NCBI RefSeq assembly: GCF_014279895.1
Contig: NZ_CP047954.1
Coordinates: 1,798,001-1,862,000, forward strand
Reading direction: 5' to 3'
Length of the DNA: 64,000 bases
Source of the DNA: Synechococcus sp. M16.1
GTDB lineage: Bacteria > Cyanobacteriota > Cyanobacteriia > PCC-6307 > Cyanobiaceae
A program made the translations under genes and the position numbers. Position 1 is the stretch's first letter. Each line of letters opens with the position of its first letter. Under the pieces are notes generated by a model. That model did not search any database, was not told where the DNA came from, and worked only from the letters and a program-made list of their open reading frames with translations. Below are positions 49,943 to 58,928 of this stretch, in pieces.

Positions 49943-51987
49943 TCCAGATCCTGTTTGGAGGGAGGCTCCAGGGCCTCCTCCACGGCTCTGACAGCCGCTG
50001 GAACTGACGTGATGGCGGCGGGGATGCGCCAAACAGCACCGGAGAGGACGCCGCTGAGATCCCCCAGCGCCGCCAGCACAGGATTCGAAACGCCGGCCCC
50101 ATCTGCAGCGGCGGCGGCCTGCCAGGGGTTCCACCCCGCCAGGCTGACCACACTGCGGTAGGCCGCTGGCCAGGGGTTATCGGGCAACAGCCGTTGAAGG
50201 GCCTTGAACTGCTCCGCTGCCTGCACAGGGCGGTTTTCCAGCACGGCCAGCAGCGCCAGGGTCCAACGCGGTTGCACAGCATCGGGATCCTGCGCCAAGG
50301 CCGCCAAGGCCTCAGAACGCACCGGCTCCCGATAGCTGAAATGGCCATCAAGCATGTGCTCCTGCCCCACCTCAGCGAACACCGGATCAAGCCCTACAGG
50401 CCCTGCCGCCAGGCCAGCAGCAAGCTCGGGGAAGCGCTCCGCAAAGGATGGTCCTTCCACCGGGTGCGTTGAACGGCGTCGCCAGAGGGAATAACTCCCC
50501 CCCCGGGGACGCTCAAACTGATGAACCAGTTCGAACACACCGCTGCTGCGCACCGCTTGATCCAGCCGTCGCGCCGCTTTGCGAACGGATCCCTGCTTCC
50601 CTTCCGCCAATACCACCCATTCCGTCCTTGCCAGGACAGGCTCGCGGTCCTGGCGGCTGCCCCCCAGCTGCCGGCCAACGGTCTGTCCCCCATGGCGACG
50701 ACCGTAAAAGCTGACGTTGTGCTGGTTGAGATCAGAGGTGCTGGGCACCACGATCAACGTGGCGGGAGGCGTGCTGGGATCAGCACCGCCAGCGGCCTTC
50801 ACCACCGCTGCCACCGGGCCACGAGGCCGGTCTTCAAAGCGATGCAGCTGATGGACCCAACTCGCTGGGACACAGGCCAGCAGCCCCACACCGAACAGGG
50901 GCCACACCAACCTCGAACGCCTGGCTTCCAACCAGTTGCCCCATTGCCACCACCCTCGGGCCAGCAGCAACACAAGAGACGGCAGTAAGGGTGTGATGTA
51001 GCGAGCATCCTTGTTCGGACTCAGGGTGGTGAACACCCAGGCCGCCACCAGATTGATCAAGAGCCAGCGCCAAGACCAACCGTGATCGGTTGAGGGCTGC
51101 TGGCGCTGCCAGCACCAGAGCAACAACCCCGACAGACCCACCACCAACAACACACTGCCCAAGTGCTCCGGCAAAACGCGGGGATACCAGAGCCAGCCAG
51201 CCACACTGAGCACGCCCGGATCCCCCTCCCGGGCCGCCGACTCGAACACAGCCCGGTTGGTGCCGCCCAGGCTGGTGATCCAGTTGTGACGCAACCAGGG
51301 GCCAATCAGCACCATCGTGAGCAGAGGCAGCAGCAGGGCCTGGCGTAACCAGGGGCCGCCCCGCCGCATCGCCAAAACTGCTGCCCACACACCCGCCGGG
51401 ATAAGCACAAGCAGGGCGCTTTGCTTTACCAGCACAGCAGCGATTGCTGCCACGGTGCAGCTCCAGGCCTGACCCCACCGGCCACCGCTCTGAGGATCGC
51501 ACCAGACCCCCAGACGCCACACGGCCAAACTGCAACTGGCCATCAGGGCCATCTCAAGCACGTAATCCGTGCGCAGTTCCATAAACACCGGGGTTATCGC
51601 CGCCAACAGGCAGGCGATCAAGGCCAGGCCATCCCCCTGCAACCGTCTCCCCCAGCCCGCCATCACCACCAGCAGAAGGACGTGCCAGAGGCTGAGGCTC
51701 CAGGCCGCCTGCTCCGGAGCATCTCCAGCGATCGCCATGACACTGCCGTTCACCAGCGAGGCCAGGGGCGGAATCTTCGGTGACAGATCCAGCAGCGCCG
51801 GCCAACCCTGCCACCCGCCACCGGGAAGCAAACCCAAGGCGCGGCCATGGTCCATGGCGCTGTTGAGGTAGTCAGCCTGATCCCAGGCGGGGACGCCGGT
51901 CTGGAGCGTCCACCAGAGCCGATCCACCAGGGTGGAGAACACCCAGATCAGGGCAACCGAAGCCCAGAAACGCCAACGCTGCTTCAC
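49921..51987 (-). CDS. GT39-like membrane glycosyltransferase with C-terminal repeat region
   Basis: The 688-residue protein has about ten membrane helices in its first 390 residues. The first periplasmic loop has the acidic pair [12 protein letters not shown], and a later loop has [16 protein letters not shown], both typical of PMT/ArnT-type enzymes that use polyprenyl-phosphate sugars. The last 200 residues are soluble and TPR-like ([20 protein letters not shown]). It transfers a sugar or aminosugar to an unknown acceptor. Its GTG start overlaps the DnaJ gene stop by 4 bases. Confidence 0.8.
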   Translation of the reverse strand: MKQRWRFWASVALIWVFSTLVDRLWWTLQTGVPAWDQADYLNSAMDHGRALGLLPGGGWQGWPALLDLSPKIPPLASLVNGSVMAIAGDAPEQAAWSLSLWHVLLLVVMAGWGRRLQGDGLALIACLLAAITPVFMELRTDYVLEMALMASCSLAVWRLGVWCDPQSGGRWGQAWSCTVAAIAAVLVKQSALLVLIPAGVWAAVLAMRRGGPWLRQALLLPLLTMVLIGPWLRHNWITSLGGTNRAVFESAAREGDPGVLSVAGWLWYPRVLPEHLGSVLLVVGLSGLLLWCWQRQQPSTDHGWSWRWLLINLVAAWVFTTLSPNKDARYITPLLPSLVLLLARGWWQWGNWLEARRSRLVWPLFGVGLLACVPASWVHQLHRFEDRPRGPVAAVVKAAGGADPSTPPATLIVVPSTSDLNQHNVSFYGRRHGGQTVGRQLGGSRQDREPVLARTEWVVLAEGKQGSVRKAARRLDQAVRSSGVFELVHQFERPRGGSYSLWRRRSTHPVEGPSFAERFPELAAGLAAGPVGLDPVFAEVGQEHMLDGHFSYREPVRSEALAALAQDPDAVQPRWTLALLAVLENRPVQAAEQFKALQRLLPDNPWPAAYRSVVSLAGWNPWQAAAAADGAGVSNPVLAALGDLSGVLSGAVWRIPAAITSVPAAVRAVEEALEPPSKQDLDQEQASS

Positions 51988-52652
51988 ACGATCTCCAAGC
52001 GACGCCGTTCATCCTGGAGCCGCTTGCGTCGCTGCTTGGCCTCCCGCAGCATCTCGCGACCATCGTGGAGATACCCATCCACGTATCCCATGGTGTAGCG
52101 CTCCAATTCGGCCAGAGCGTCTTCCACTTCGGAAAGGCAGTGATACAGGCTCAGTCCGAAGCCTCGGGCCGACGCCGGCGTCGGCAACGACTGGAACAGT
52201 TGCTTGACCTTGTCCATCCGGCGTCCACTCGCCTCGAGATAGCTGCAGAACCCCTCCATCAGCTCGTCGTCGTAGGGATCAGCCGACAGTGCCTTGAGTT
52301 GCTTGGGGAAGGGATTGATCACCTCACCGAGCATGCGGTCGATCGGGGCGTAAACACGCTGCAGCCACTCCACCAGGGCATCGTCAGCGGCCACAGCACG
52401 ATCATGGGCTCGGCTGGCCCGCCTCAGGTCCGTCGGCGATGCCGCTCGGCCGGGCTGTGACCGCGTGCGATCGAAGGCCTTGCGGCGCTGGGCATCCCCG
52501 AGAACTTCCCAGGCCGCATTGAGAGCCAGCATCTGCTGATCGTCGCCTCCAGCATCGGGATGGTGCTGCTTCACCAGCTGGCGGTAGGCCGCCTTGATCT
52601 CAGCGTTGCTGGCGGTGTTGCTGACACCGAGCACGGCATAGGGATCGCTCAC
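51984..52652 (-). CDS. DnaJ-domain protein
   Basis: The 222-residue protein has an N-terminal J domain (residues 3-63) with the HPD motif in [17 protein letters not shown], which stimulates an Hsp70. The remaining 155 residues are helical and charged, with a basic C-terminal coil ([16 protein letters not shown]), and lack the Gly/Phe and zinc regions of true DnaJ. The GTG start overlaps the cysK stop by 4 bases. The client is unknown. Confidence 0.85.
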   Translation of the reverse strand: MSDPYAVLGVSNTASNAEIKAAYRQLVKQHHPDAGGDDQQMLALNAAWEVLGDAQRRKAFDRTRSQPGRAASPTDLRRASRAHDRAVAADDALVEWLQRVYAPIDRMLGEVINPFPKQLKALSADPYDDELMEGFCSYLEASGRRMDKVKQLFQSLPTPASARGFGLSLYHCLSEVEDALAELERYTMGYVDGYLHDGREMLREAKQRRKRLQDERRRLEIV

Positions 52653-53617
52653 AGCTGACCATCCCTCCGGGCGGGAAGCTGCGAAGCAGCACTGAACATC
52701 GGGGTGGAGAGGTAGCGCTCGCCATAACTAGCCAGCATCACCACCAGGCGTTTGCCCGCCATGGCGGGGGCTTGGCCCACCCGCAGGGCCGCGGCCATGG
52801 CCGCGCCACTGCTGATGCCACAGAGCAGACCCTCCTCCCGAGCCAGACGCCGGCCCACCTGCATGGCCTCCTCATCGCTCACAGTGAGGATCGAATCAAT
52901 CCGATCGAGTTCCAACACCGCAGGAACAAAACCAGCTCCAATCCCCTGGATGCGATGGGCCCCAGGGGGCTTTCCAGACAGCACAGCACTGGCCTCGGGC
53001 TCAACGGCAATCACCTGCAGCTGCGGCTGGCGCTGTTTCAACAGACGGGCACAACCGGTGATGGTGCCGCCGGTGCCCACCCCCGCCACAAAAGCATCGA
53101 TCTGGCCCTCGGTATCGCGCCAGATCTCCTCAGCCGTGGTGCGTTCATGCACGGCTGGATTGGCGGGGTTATCGAACTGCTGCAGCAGGTAAGCATTAGG
53201 AATTTCTTCCACCAACTCCTTGGCCAGCGCGATGGCCCCATTCATGCCCTGGGCACCGTCGGTGAGCTGCAACTCCGCTCCGTAGGCCCGCAGCATCGCG
53301 CGACGCTCCGTGCTCATCGTGTCCGGCATGGTGAGAATCAGCCTGTAGCCACGGGCCGCCGCCACCATGGCCAGAGCGATGCCGGTGTTGCCGCTAGTGG
53401 GCTCCACCAGCACCGTTCGACCTGGAACAATCGTGCCGGCCTGCTCCGCGTCCAGCACCATGGCGCTGGCAATACGGTCTTTGACCGAAGCGGATGGATT
53501 GAAGCTCTCCAACTTGGCCAGGATCTCGGCCTGACAGCCGCAGGCCTGGGGCAATCGATTCAGCCGCACGAGGGGCGTGCCACCGATCAAGGCTGTGATG
53601 TCAGGAGCAATGCTCAT
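52649..53617 (-). CDS. cysK: Cysteine synthase A
   Basis: CysK makes cysteine from O-acetylserine and sulfide with PLP. The 322 residues have [13 protein letters not shown], the PLP lysine in [11 protein letters not shown], the substrate loop [15 protein letters not shown], and the phosphate-binding [13 protein letters not shown]. The gene is first of a three-gene minus-strand chain, and the terminator of the upstream porin lies 28 bases ahead of its start. Confidence 0.94.
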   Translation of the reverse strand: MSIAPDITALIGGTPLVRLNRLPQACGCQAEILAKLESFNPSASVKDRIASAMVLDAEQAGTIVPGRTVLVEPTSGNTGIALAMVAAARGYRLILTMPDTMSTERRAMLRAYGAELQLTDGAQGMNGAIALAKELVEEIPNAYLLQQFDNPANPAVHERTTAEEIWRDTEGQIDAFVAGVGTGGTITGCARLLKQRQPQLQVIAVEPEASAVLSGKPPGAHRIQGIGAGFVPAVLELDRIDSILTVSDEEAMQVGRRLAREEGLLCGISSGAAMAAALRVGQAPAMAGKRLVVMLASYGERYLSTPMFSAASQLPARRDGQL

Positions 53618-53645
53618 GGCTGCAGCTTGCCCGCAGAACGACCAT

Positions 53646-53673
53646 AAAAAAAGCCCTCCGCAGAGGGAGGGCT
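53646..53673 (-). terminator. Terminator of the first porin gene
   Basis: The stem AGCCCTCC/GGAGGGCT is followed on the minus strand by a run of seven T. A second hairpin with a TTCG loop (GCCCAAC/GTTGGGC, about 53707-53724) precedes it without a T run. Confidence 0.88.
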
Positions 53674-53730
53674 AGGACGTGTATGTGAGGAAGGTCGTTC
53701 TGAAGGCCCAACCGAAGTTGGGCTGAGTGA

Positions 53731-55236
53731 TCAGAACTTGAAGACAGTCTGGAGAACGGCACCAAACTGCTCATAGCCCGACTCACCCTGCTTGGAACTG
53801 GACTCAGGCAGATAGAAGATTGCCGGAATCAAAGTGATGTTGCTGGAAACCTTGTACTTCAGAGAGGCTTCCCAAGCAAGCTCGGGAGCATCAGGGTCAT
53901 CACCCTCTTGGGATTCGACATACAAGGGTGCGCCGAAACCAACAGCCAGACTGTGGGAAGAACCGGCAATTTTGTCCCACTGAAGGCCCACCATCCAAGT
54001 GCGGAGCTCTTCGACAGTGCTGCCTTCGAGGTCAGACCAGCCGTAAGAAGCACTCAGTGACGGAATAAAACCAGTCTCGGAAGGCTTCCAGAAGCCGTTG
54101 ATGGCGAAGTTCTGGGAGTCGACGGTGTCACCCTCTGAACCGCAGGACTGGGACTTGAAGTAGCCGGTGCCGAATCCAGCACCACACTGGCCATAGCGAT
54201 AACCCAATGCAGCGCCCCACTGCTTGGTGCCATAACCAATCTGAGCGGTAGTGTTCCCCTTGGAATCAGACGTGAACATGCCTTTGGATGAATCGGCCTG
54301 TTCTCCGTCATCAGCGACGTAGTTGAGAGCAGCAGTCAAGCGGGGCTCACCCTTGGCAACTTGCTGCTTCCAGATCACACCAACGAGACCGCCGGTCTCT
54401 TTGTTGTAGACGTTTCCGGCACCAAACTGACCACCGAACATGTTCAAGGTCTTCACCGTGTAAGCCGTGGGCTTCATCCCCAGACTTTCAGTGTTACGGG
54501 CCATAGGGCCAACGATGGCTTCAAAGCCTGAAGCGACAGGGAACTTGTAGTACAGGCGGTCAAGCTCAAGAGTGTTGCCAGACATGCCGGAAACATCCAG
54601 CTTGCGGAAACCACCTGAAAAAGCAGAGCCGTCCTTCATATTGCCGGCACGCAGGCGTGCAAACAGAAGGTCCTTACCAGTGAAGGAAGTCTTCAGACCG
54701 AGGCGGTAGTCGTAGGAGAAGCTGAATGCGTCGTCGTCAGCCTTGGCATCATCGTCCTCAGAATCAAGGGCACCCGTGACGAAGGTGGCTTTACCTTTCA
54801 GCTTGGTGGTGGTGGAGAACTGGGTTGCTTCCAGTTCACCAACGCGGGCCTCGAGGCCGTCAACGCGACCCTTGAGGATGGCCAGCTCGGTCTCGAACTC
54901 AGCCATGAGGCGACGCAGCTCGTCGGTCACTTCGGTGACGCGGTCGAGGCAAGCGTTCAGCAGGGCAGCCGCTTCGTAGCGGGTCATGGCACGGTTGCCA
55001 CGGAAGGTGCCGTTGGGGTAGCCGGCGACGCAGCCGTAGGTCTCAACCAGACCAGCCAGAGCCTGATAAGCCCAGTCGGTGGGGTAGACGTCGGAGAACT
55101 GGGTGACGCTGGTGACCTGATCAGCGGAAGCCGCGTAATCAGAAACGCCGTTGATGTTCAGCTCGGCGGCATTGGCGCCGGTGGCCAGAAGGCCAAGGGC
55201 GGCAGGAGCCACCAGCAGTTGCTGGAAAAGCTTCAT
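53731..55236 (-). CDS. Som-type porin (SLH plus OprB barrel), copy 1
   Basis: The 501-residue outer membrane protein has a signal peptide (MKLFQQLLVAPAALGLLATG, ending ANAAE). An SLH domain follows at about residues 48-105 (FSDVYPTDWAYQALAGLVET, YPNGTFRGNRAMTRYEAAAL), then a coiled coil at about 108-140. The carb_OprB beta-barrel ends in Phe (TVFKF), as outer membrane proteins do. The SLH domain anchors it to peptidoglycan. It would admit small solutes or ions. The first 152 residues are identical to copy 2. Confidence 0.92.
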   Translation of the reverse strand: MKLFQQLLVAPAALGLLATGANAAELNINGVSDYAASADQVTSVTQFSDVYPTDWAYQALAGLVETYGCVAGYPNGTFRGNRAMTRYEAAALLNACLDRVTEVTDELRRLMAEFETELAILKGRVDGLEARVGELEATQFSTTTKLKGKATFVTGALDSEDDDAKADDDAFSFSYDYRLGLKTSFTGKDLLFARLRAGNMKDGSAFSGGFRKLDVSGMSGNTLELDRLYYKFPVASGFEAIVGPMARNTESLGMKPTAYTVKTLNMFGGQFGAGNVYNKETGGLVGVIWKQQVAKGEPRLTAALNYVADDGEQADSSKGMFTSDSKGNTTAQIGYGTKQWGAALGYRYGQCGAGFGTGYFKSQSCGSEGDTVDSQNFAINGFWKPSETGFIPSLSASYGWSDLEGSTVEELRTWMVGLQWDKIAGSSHSLAVGFGAPLYVESQEGDDPDAPELAWEASLKYKVSSNITLIPAIFYLPESSSKQGESGYEQFGAVLQTVFKF

Positions 55237-55238
55237 TT
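54803..55238 (-). repeat. 436-bp segment identical to the other porin gene (copy 1)
   Basis: It corresponds base for base to 56444-56879 with a constant offset of 1641 and no indel. I could find no mismatch by eye, including third codon positions. It covers the start codon, signal peptide, SLH domain and coiled coil. Confidence 0.85.
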
Positions 55239-55374
55239 TGGGGTCTCACACCATGAGAAAAGTGCCGGCAAGACATGCCGACGCCTCGACGCTATTGGTG
55301 GGACATCACTTTTTAAGTAAGAACTAGCGAAGGAGCCTTTATGTATCGTTTAAGACCATTCCTTCGCCTGGTCA

Positions 55375-55403
55375 CAAAAAAGTCCCCCACCGAAGTGGGG
55401 GAC
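55375..55403 (-). terminator. Terminator of the second porin gene
   Basis: The stem GTCCCCCAC/GTGGGGGAC has a four-base loop and is followed by a T run on the minus strand. It ends the transcript of the porin at 55450-56877 and lies upstream of copy 1. Confidence 0.9.
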
Positions 55404-55449
55404 AGAAGTTCTGAAGAAGTTGAATCCCGAAAGGGACTCAACATTTTGA

Positions 55450-56877
55450 TCAGAACTTGAAGGTGGTTTTCACGATGCCACCGAAGACTTCGTCATCAGC
55501 AGAGTCGTCATCGTAGATGCCGAAGATTGCGGGAGTGACAGTGATGTTGTCGCTCACAGCGAAGCTGTAGAAGGCCTCCCACATGAGGTTGCCCTCTGCA
55601 TCATCCCAAGCAGGGGCTTCACCGATAGCACCACCCAAGGAGTTGCCATCAATGAGTACGTCGCTCCACTCAAGGCCAACATACCAAGAGTCGATGTCGT
55701 CAGAAACATCTTCGACATCAGCCCAGGAGTAGCCGGTGCTGATAGAAGGAACGAAGCTTGCCTCAGCAGGCTTCCAAGCAGCAGCAACGCTGTAGCCATG
55801 GCGATCAGCCGTGGTAGAAGCGGTACCGATAGCGAGACCAGCGTTCTGCTCGTAGGAATAACCGATCTGAGCCAGGAAATTGCCGTCGAAGACTTCGCCT
55901 TCGTAGAACAACTGCCAGGAAGAAGTGGTAGTGCCGGCGTCGGTGCCAATTCCCTTAGAGGAATCGTCGCCATCAACAGCAACGTAGTTACCGCTCAACT
56001 TGAAGCCGCTACCGAGGGTGTAAACGGCACCAATGCCTGAACCGGTGTAGGCCAGGTTGTTGGTGGTAGGAGCTCCGCCGTAGGTGAAGAAGTCCAGCAG
56101 CAGGTCGGAGGGGTAGTACGTGGCATAGCCGGCGTACATGGAGGCATCGTCAGTACGGACGATGGGACCTGCAGTGACGCTCAGCCAGTCACCAACTGGG
56201 AAGGTGTAGAACAAGCGACCGATTTTCACGCTGTTACCGCTGCTCATGGCGGTTTCAACGAAGGTCAGGCCAGTGCCGAAGATGGAATCGTCGAAGTTGC
56301 CAGACCGCAGAACGGTGGTCAGCTGATCCTTACCAGTGAAGGAGGTAGCCAGCTTGAGGCGGAGGTCGTAGTTGAGGGTAGTGGCTTCAGAACCATCGAT
56401 GCCGTCAACAGCACCAGCCACCCAAGCGGTGTAACCCTTGAGTTTGGTGGTGGTGGAGAACTGGGTTGCTTCCAGTTCACCAACGCGGGCCTCGAGGCCG
56501 TCAACGCGACCCTTGAGGATGGCCAGCTCGGTCTCGAACTCAGCCATGAGGCGACGCAGCTCGTCGGTCACTTCGGTGACGCGGTCGAGGCAAGCGTTCA
56601 GCAGGGCAGCCGCTTCGTAGCGGGTCATGGCACGGTTGCCACGGAAGGTGCCGTTGGGGTAGCCGGCGACGCAGCCGTAGGTCTCAACCAGACCAGCCAG
56701 AGCCTGATAAGCCCAGTCGGTGGGGTAGACGTCGGAGAACTGGGTGACGCTGGTGACCTGATCAGCGGAAGCCGCGTAATCAGAAACGCCGTTGATGTTC
56801 AGCTCGGCGGCATTGGCGCCGGTGGCCAGAAGGCCAAGGGCGGCAGGAGCCACCAGCAGTTGCTGGAAAAGCTTCAT
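55450..56877 (-). CDS. Som-type porin (SLH plus OprB barrel), copy 2
   Basis: The 475-residue protein (ATG at 56877; four codons more are open upstream) has the same signal peptide, SLH domain and coiled coil as copy 1. Its barrel is unrelated at the detailed sequence level from residue 153 onward (YTAWVAGAVDGIDGSEATTL). It ends GGIVKTTFKF with a terminal Phe. The barrel is very acidic, with many Asp and Gly in loops. The two copies probably differ in solute selectivity. Each has its own terminator, so they can be expressed separately. Confidence 0.92.
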   Translation of the reverse strand: MKLFQQLLVAPAALGLLATGANAAELNINGVSDYAASADQVTSVTQFSDVYPTDWAYQALAGLVETYGCVAGYPNGTFRGNRAMTRYEAAALLNACLDRVTEVTDELRRLMAEFETELAILKGRVDGLEARVGELEATQFSTTTKLKGYTAWVAGAVDGIDGSEATTLNYDLRLKLATSFTGKDQLTTVLRSGNFDDSIFGTGLTFVETAMSSGNSVKIGRLFYTFPVGDWLSVTAGPIVRTDDASMYAGYATYYPSDLLLDFFTYGGAPTTNNLAYTGSGIGAVYTLGSGFKLSGNYVAVDGDDSSKGIGTDAGTTTSSWQLFYEGEVFDGNFLAQIGYSYEQNAGLAIGTASTTADRHGYSVAAAWKPAEASFVPSISTGYSWADVEDVSDDIDSWYVGLEWSDVLIDGNSLGGAIGEAPAWDDAEGNLMWEAFYSFAVSDNITVTPAIFGIYDDDSADDEVFGGIVKTTFKF

Positions 56878-56879
56878 TT
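56444..56879 (-). repeat. 436-bp segment identical to the other porin gene (copy 2)
   Basis: Partner of 54803-55238. Homology ends abruptly on both sides: one base inside the codon before TTKLKG ends, and two bases beyond the start codon. Confidence 0.85.
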
Positions 56880-57031
56880 GATTCCTCACACAGGAAATAG
56901 GCGCTAGTGCGCCATCCCAGATTGTGAGGCGCGACCATTCGTTAATAAATGCAGCTTGTGCCGGTCCCTACATCGACATGTATCAGTCGATACTGTCTTG
57001 AGCCGGCAAGTCATCCCGCTCAATAAACGAT

Positions 57032-57059
57032 GCCCCCGCCCGGACATCCGGACGGGGGC
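57032..57059 (-). terminator. Strong hairpin, possible terminator of a short transcript
   Basis: GCCCCCG-CCCGGA pairs with TCCGGA-CGGGGGC with a single mismatch and a two-base loop. On the minus strand it is followed by ATCGTTTATTG, a weak T-rich tail. It lies 55 bases after the stop of the 17-codon frame. Confidence 0.6.
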
Positions 57060-57113
57060 TCTCGCCGGGTCCGCTTTTGCCGCGGAACCGGATGATCAGT
57101 CAGAAGGCGCCGT

Positions 57114-57167
57114 TCAGCCGGCGTTCTCCGCGATCAGCAGACCCTGGGTCAAACAACTGGAAATCAT
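57114..57167 (-). CDS. Possible 17-residue peptide with strong ribosome binding site
   Basis: The ATG at 57167 is preceded by TCAGGAGGAGGTGTCC, a near-perfect Shine-Dalgarno at good spacing. The peptide is MISSCLTQGLLIAENAG. It could also be the end of a longer 61-residue frame. A strong hairpin follows. It may be a small protein, a leader peptide or part of a regulatory RNA. Confidence 0.35.
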   Translation of the reverse strand: MISSCLTQGLLIAENAG

Positions 57168-57297
57168 GGACACCTCCTCCTGAAGGATTGTGAATGCCGG
57201 CAACGCATTCGGAGTTGTGCCCACTCCCCGAAGGAAGCCTTCACCTCTCCACGCCACTGCATCCTGAACACCCGGACCATACTCAGTTTTTGATGTC

Positions 57298-58905
57298 ATG
57301 AGGGGCCCCATGCGCTCCGGCTCAGCTCCAGACGCAGCACCTTGGATCGCATTGGCTTGGCTCGGCCTGGCTGCTGCCGTGCTGGCCCTGATCGGCCTCG
57401 GAGATCTCCCTATGCGGGACTTCGATGAAGCGACCGTGGCCCGGGTGGCCCTCGAACTTCGCCACGGACTCGGGGAAGCACCATTACTGCCCACCCTCTG
57501 GGACAAGCCTTACCTCAACAAGGCACCTGGTCTGCACAGCCTGATCGGCCTGCTGATCAGAACAACAACCCAACCCGACCAGCTCCCCTCAGAGTGGACG
57601 ATCCGTCTGGCACCCGCCTTGCTGTCGTGCCTGGTGGTGCCCCTTGGGGGCTGGCTGCAATGGACGCTGCGGCCGGGAGATCGCTCCAGCACCCTCTCCA
57701 CCAGTGTGATTCTGCTGACGCTATTGCCGGTGGCCCGGCACGGACGTCTGGCGATGCTGGATGGCACCCAGCTGTCGGCCATGGCTCTGCTCTGGCTGGC
57801 CCTGCTGAAGCTCAACGGCAGCCGAACCAGCGCAATCTGGGGTGCCGTCGCCGGCTTGATGGCCAGCGCCATGCTGCTGCTCAAAGCCCCGCTGCTGGTG
57901 CCCGCGGCGGTAGCAGCCGGTTTGGCACTGGCCTGGGGCCAGGAATGGAGAACCTGGAACAACCTTGCAGCAGCCCTCGGCGGAATGCTGCTGGGCCTAG
58001 CACCCGGGATCGGCTGGCATCTCTGGCATGCCCACATCCGAGGCAGCGAAGCGCTCTGGCTCTGGGGCGGTGATGGCGCTGGGCGGGTTCTTCTGGATGC
58101 CGGCGAAGGCAGTGATCTGGGCTGGCGGGTCCCGGTGATCGAAGTGTTGGAGGGGGGCTGGCCCTGGCTGCCGCTACTGCCCTTCGCCCTGGTCTGGGCC
58201 TGGCGCTGGCGTCAGAGCCGTTGGGGCCGTTGGTCGCTGGCCTGCCTGCTCACTTTGGCCGGAGCCATTCTTCCGCTGCGCACCCAGCTCCCCTGGTACA
58301 GCCATCCGCTCTGGCTGCCCATCGCTCTCCTCTGTGCTCCGCTGCTGGTCTGGCTGGTGGAGTGGCCATTTTCTTCCAAGAGTGCACCCGAGAGCCCAAA
58401 TCCCCCCTGCCGCTGGCTGCTGTTACGGCTTCCAATGTTCTGGTGCGGACTCGGGCTGCTGCTCCTGCTGCTTTGGCTGAGCAGCTTCAGCAGCATCGGT
58501 AGCAGCCTTGGGCCCTACCGCGGCCTGGCGGGCCTGCTAGGCCTCGGCTGGTGTGGCGGCGGATGGTGGCTGCGCTCTGGCGCACCACAGCGACGACGCC
58601 TTGGGGTGATCAGCCTCAGCTGCGGCAATGTGGCAGCACTGGCCCTGCTGTTTCACTCCCCCCTGTGGTTGTGGGAGCTCAACGAAGCCTGGCCCGTGCA
58701 ACCGGTGGCAGCACTGGCCCGTGCCAACCCTGGAGACGAGATCAGGCTGAAGGGCTACGACGAACGCCCCAGCCTGAACTGGTATGCCGAACAACGCATT
58801 CAGCGCTTCAAAGGTGGCCCAGGCCGCCGTCTCAGCGACAAGCCGCAGAAGGACTGCATCACCGAAGGCCAGGCGGGGCGATGGACCCTGGCCAACTGTC
58901 GGTAA
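57298..58905 (+). CDS. ArnT/PMT-like (GT39) membrane glycosyltransferase
   Basis: The 535-residue protein has about ten membrane helices. The first loop carries MRDFDEATVARVALELRHG, whose acidic residues match the catalytic loop of ArnT-type enzymes, followed by LWDKPYLNKAPG (the KPPL-like motif). The C-terminal soluble part (GYDERPSLNWYAEQRIQRF) also fits ArnT. It would use an undecaprenyl-phosphate-linked sugar. An ATG at 57310 is an alternative start. It opens the right-hand glycosyltransferase run. Confidence 0.85.
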   Translation: MRGPMRSGSAPDAAPWIALAWLGLAAAVLALIGLGDLPMRDFDEATVARVALELRHGLGEAPLLPTLWDKPYLNKAPGLHSLIGLLIRTTTQPDQLPSEWTIRLAPALLSCLVVPLGGWLQWTLRPGDRSSTLSTSVILLTLLPVARHGRLAMLDGTQLSAMALLWLALLKLNGSRTSAIWGAVAGLMASAMLLLKAPLLVPAAVAAGLALAWGQEWRTWNNLAAALGGMLLGLAPGIGWHLWHAHIRGSEALWLWGGDGAGRVLLDAGEGSDLGWRVPVIEVLEGGWPWLPLLPFALVWAWRWRQSRWGRWSLACLLTLAGAILPLRTQLPWYSHPLWLPIALLCAPLLVWLVEWPFSSKSAPESPNPPCRWLLLRLPMFWCGLGLLLLLLWLSSFSSIGSSLGPYRGLAGLLGLGWCGGGWWLRSGAPQRRRLGVISLSCGNVAALALLFHSPLWLWELNEAWPVQPVAALARANPGDEIRLKGYDERPSLNWYAEQRIQRFKGGPGRRLSDKPQKDCITEGQAGRWTLANCR

Positions 58906-58928
58906 CCTGAGACTTACTGGAGCGCACT

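Larger units (their letters stand above)
56878..57297. other. Intergenic region upstream of the second porin
   Basis: About 420 bases between the porin start and the glycosyltransferase at 57298. It holds the porin promoter region on the minus strand and, further up, a possible 17-codon gene (57114-57167) with its own hairpin (57032-57059). No larger gene is supported here, although a 61-codon frame from an ATG near 57299 would also end at 57114. Confidence 0.6.

Noticed and set aside
53707-53724. TTCG-loop hairpin after the first porin
   Set aside because: It has no T run, so it was not called as a separate terminator. The hairpin at 53646-53673 is the better terminator.
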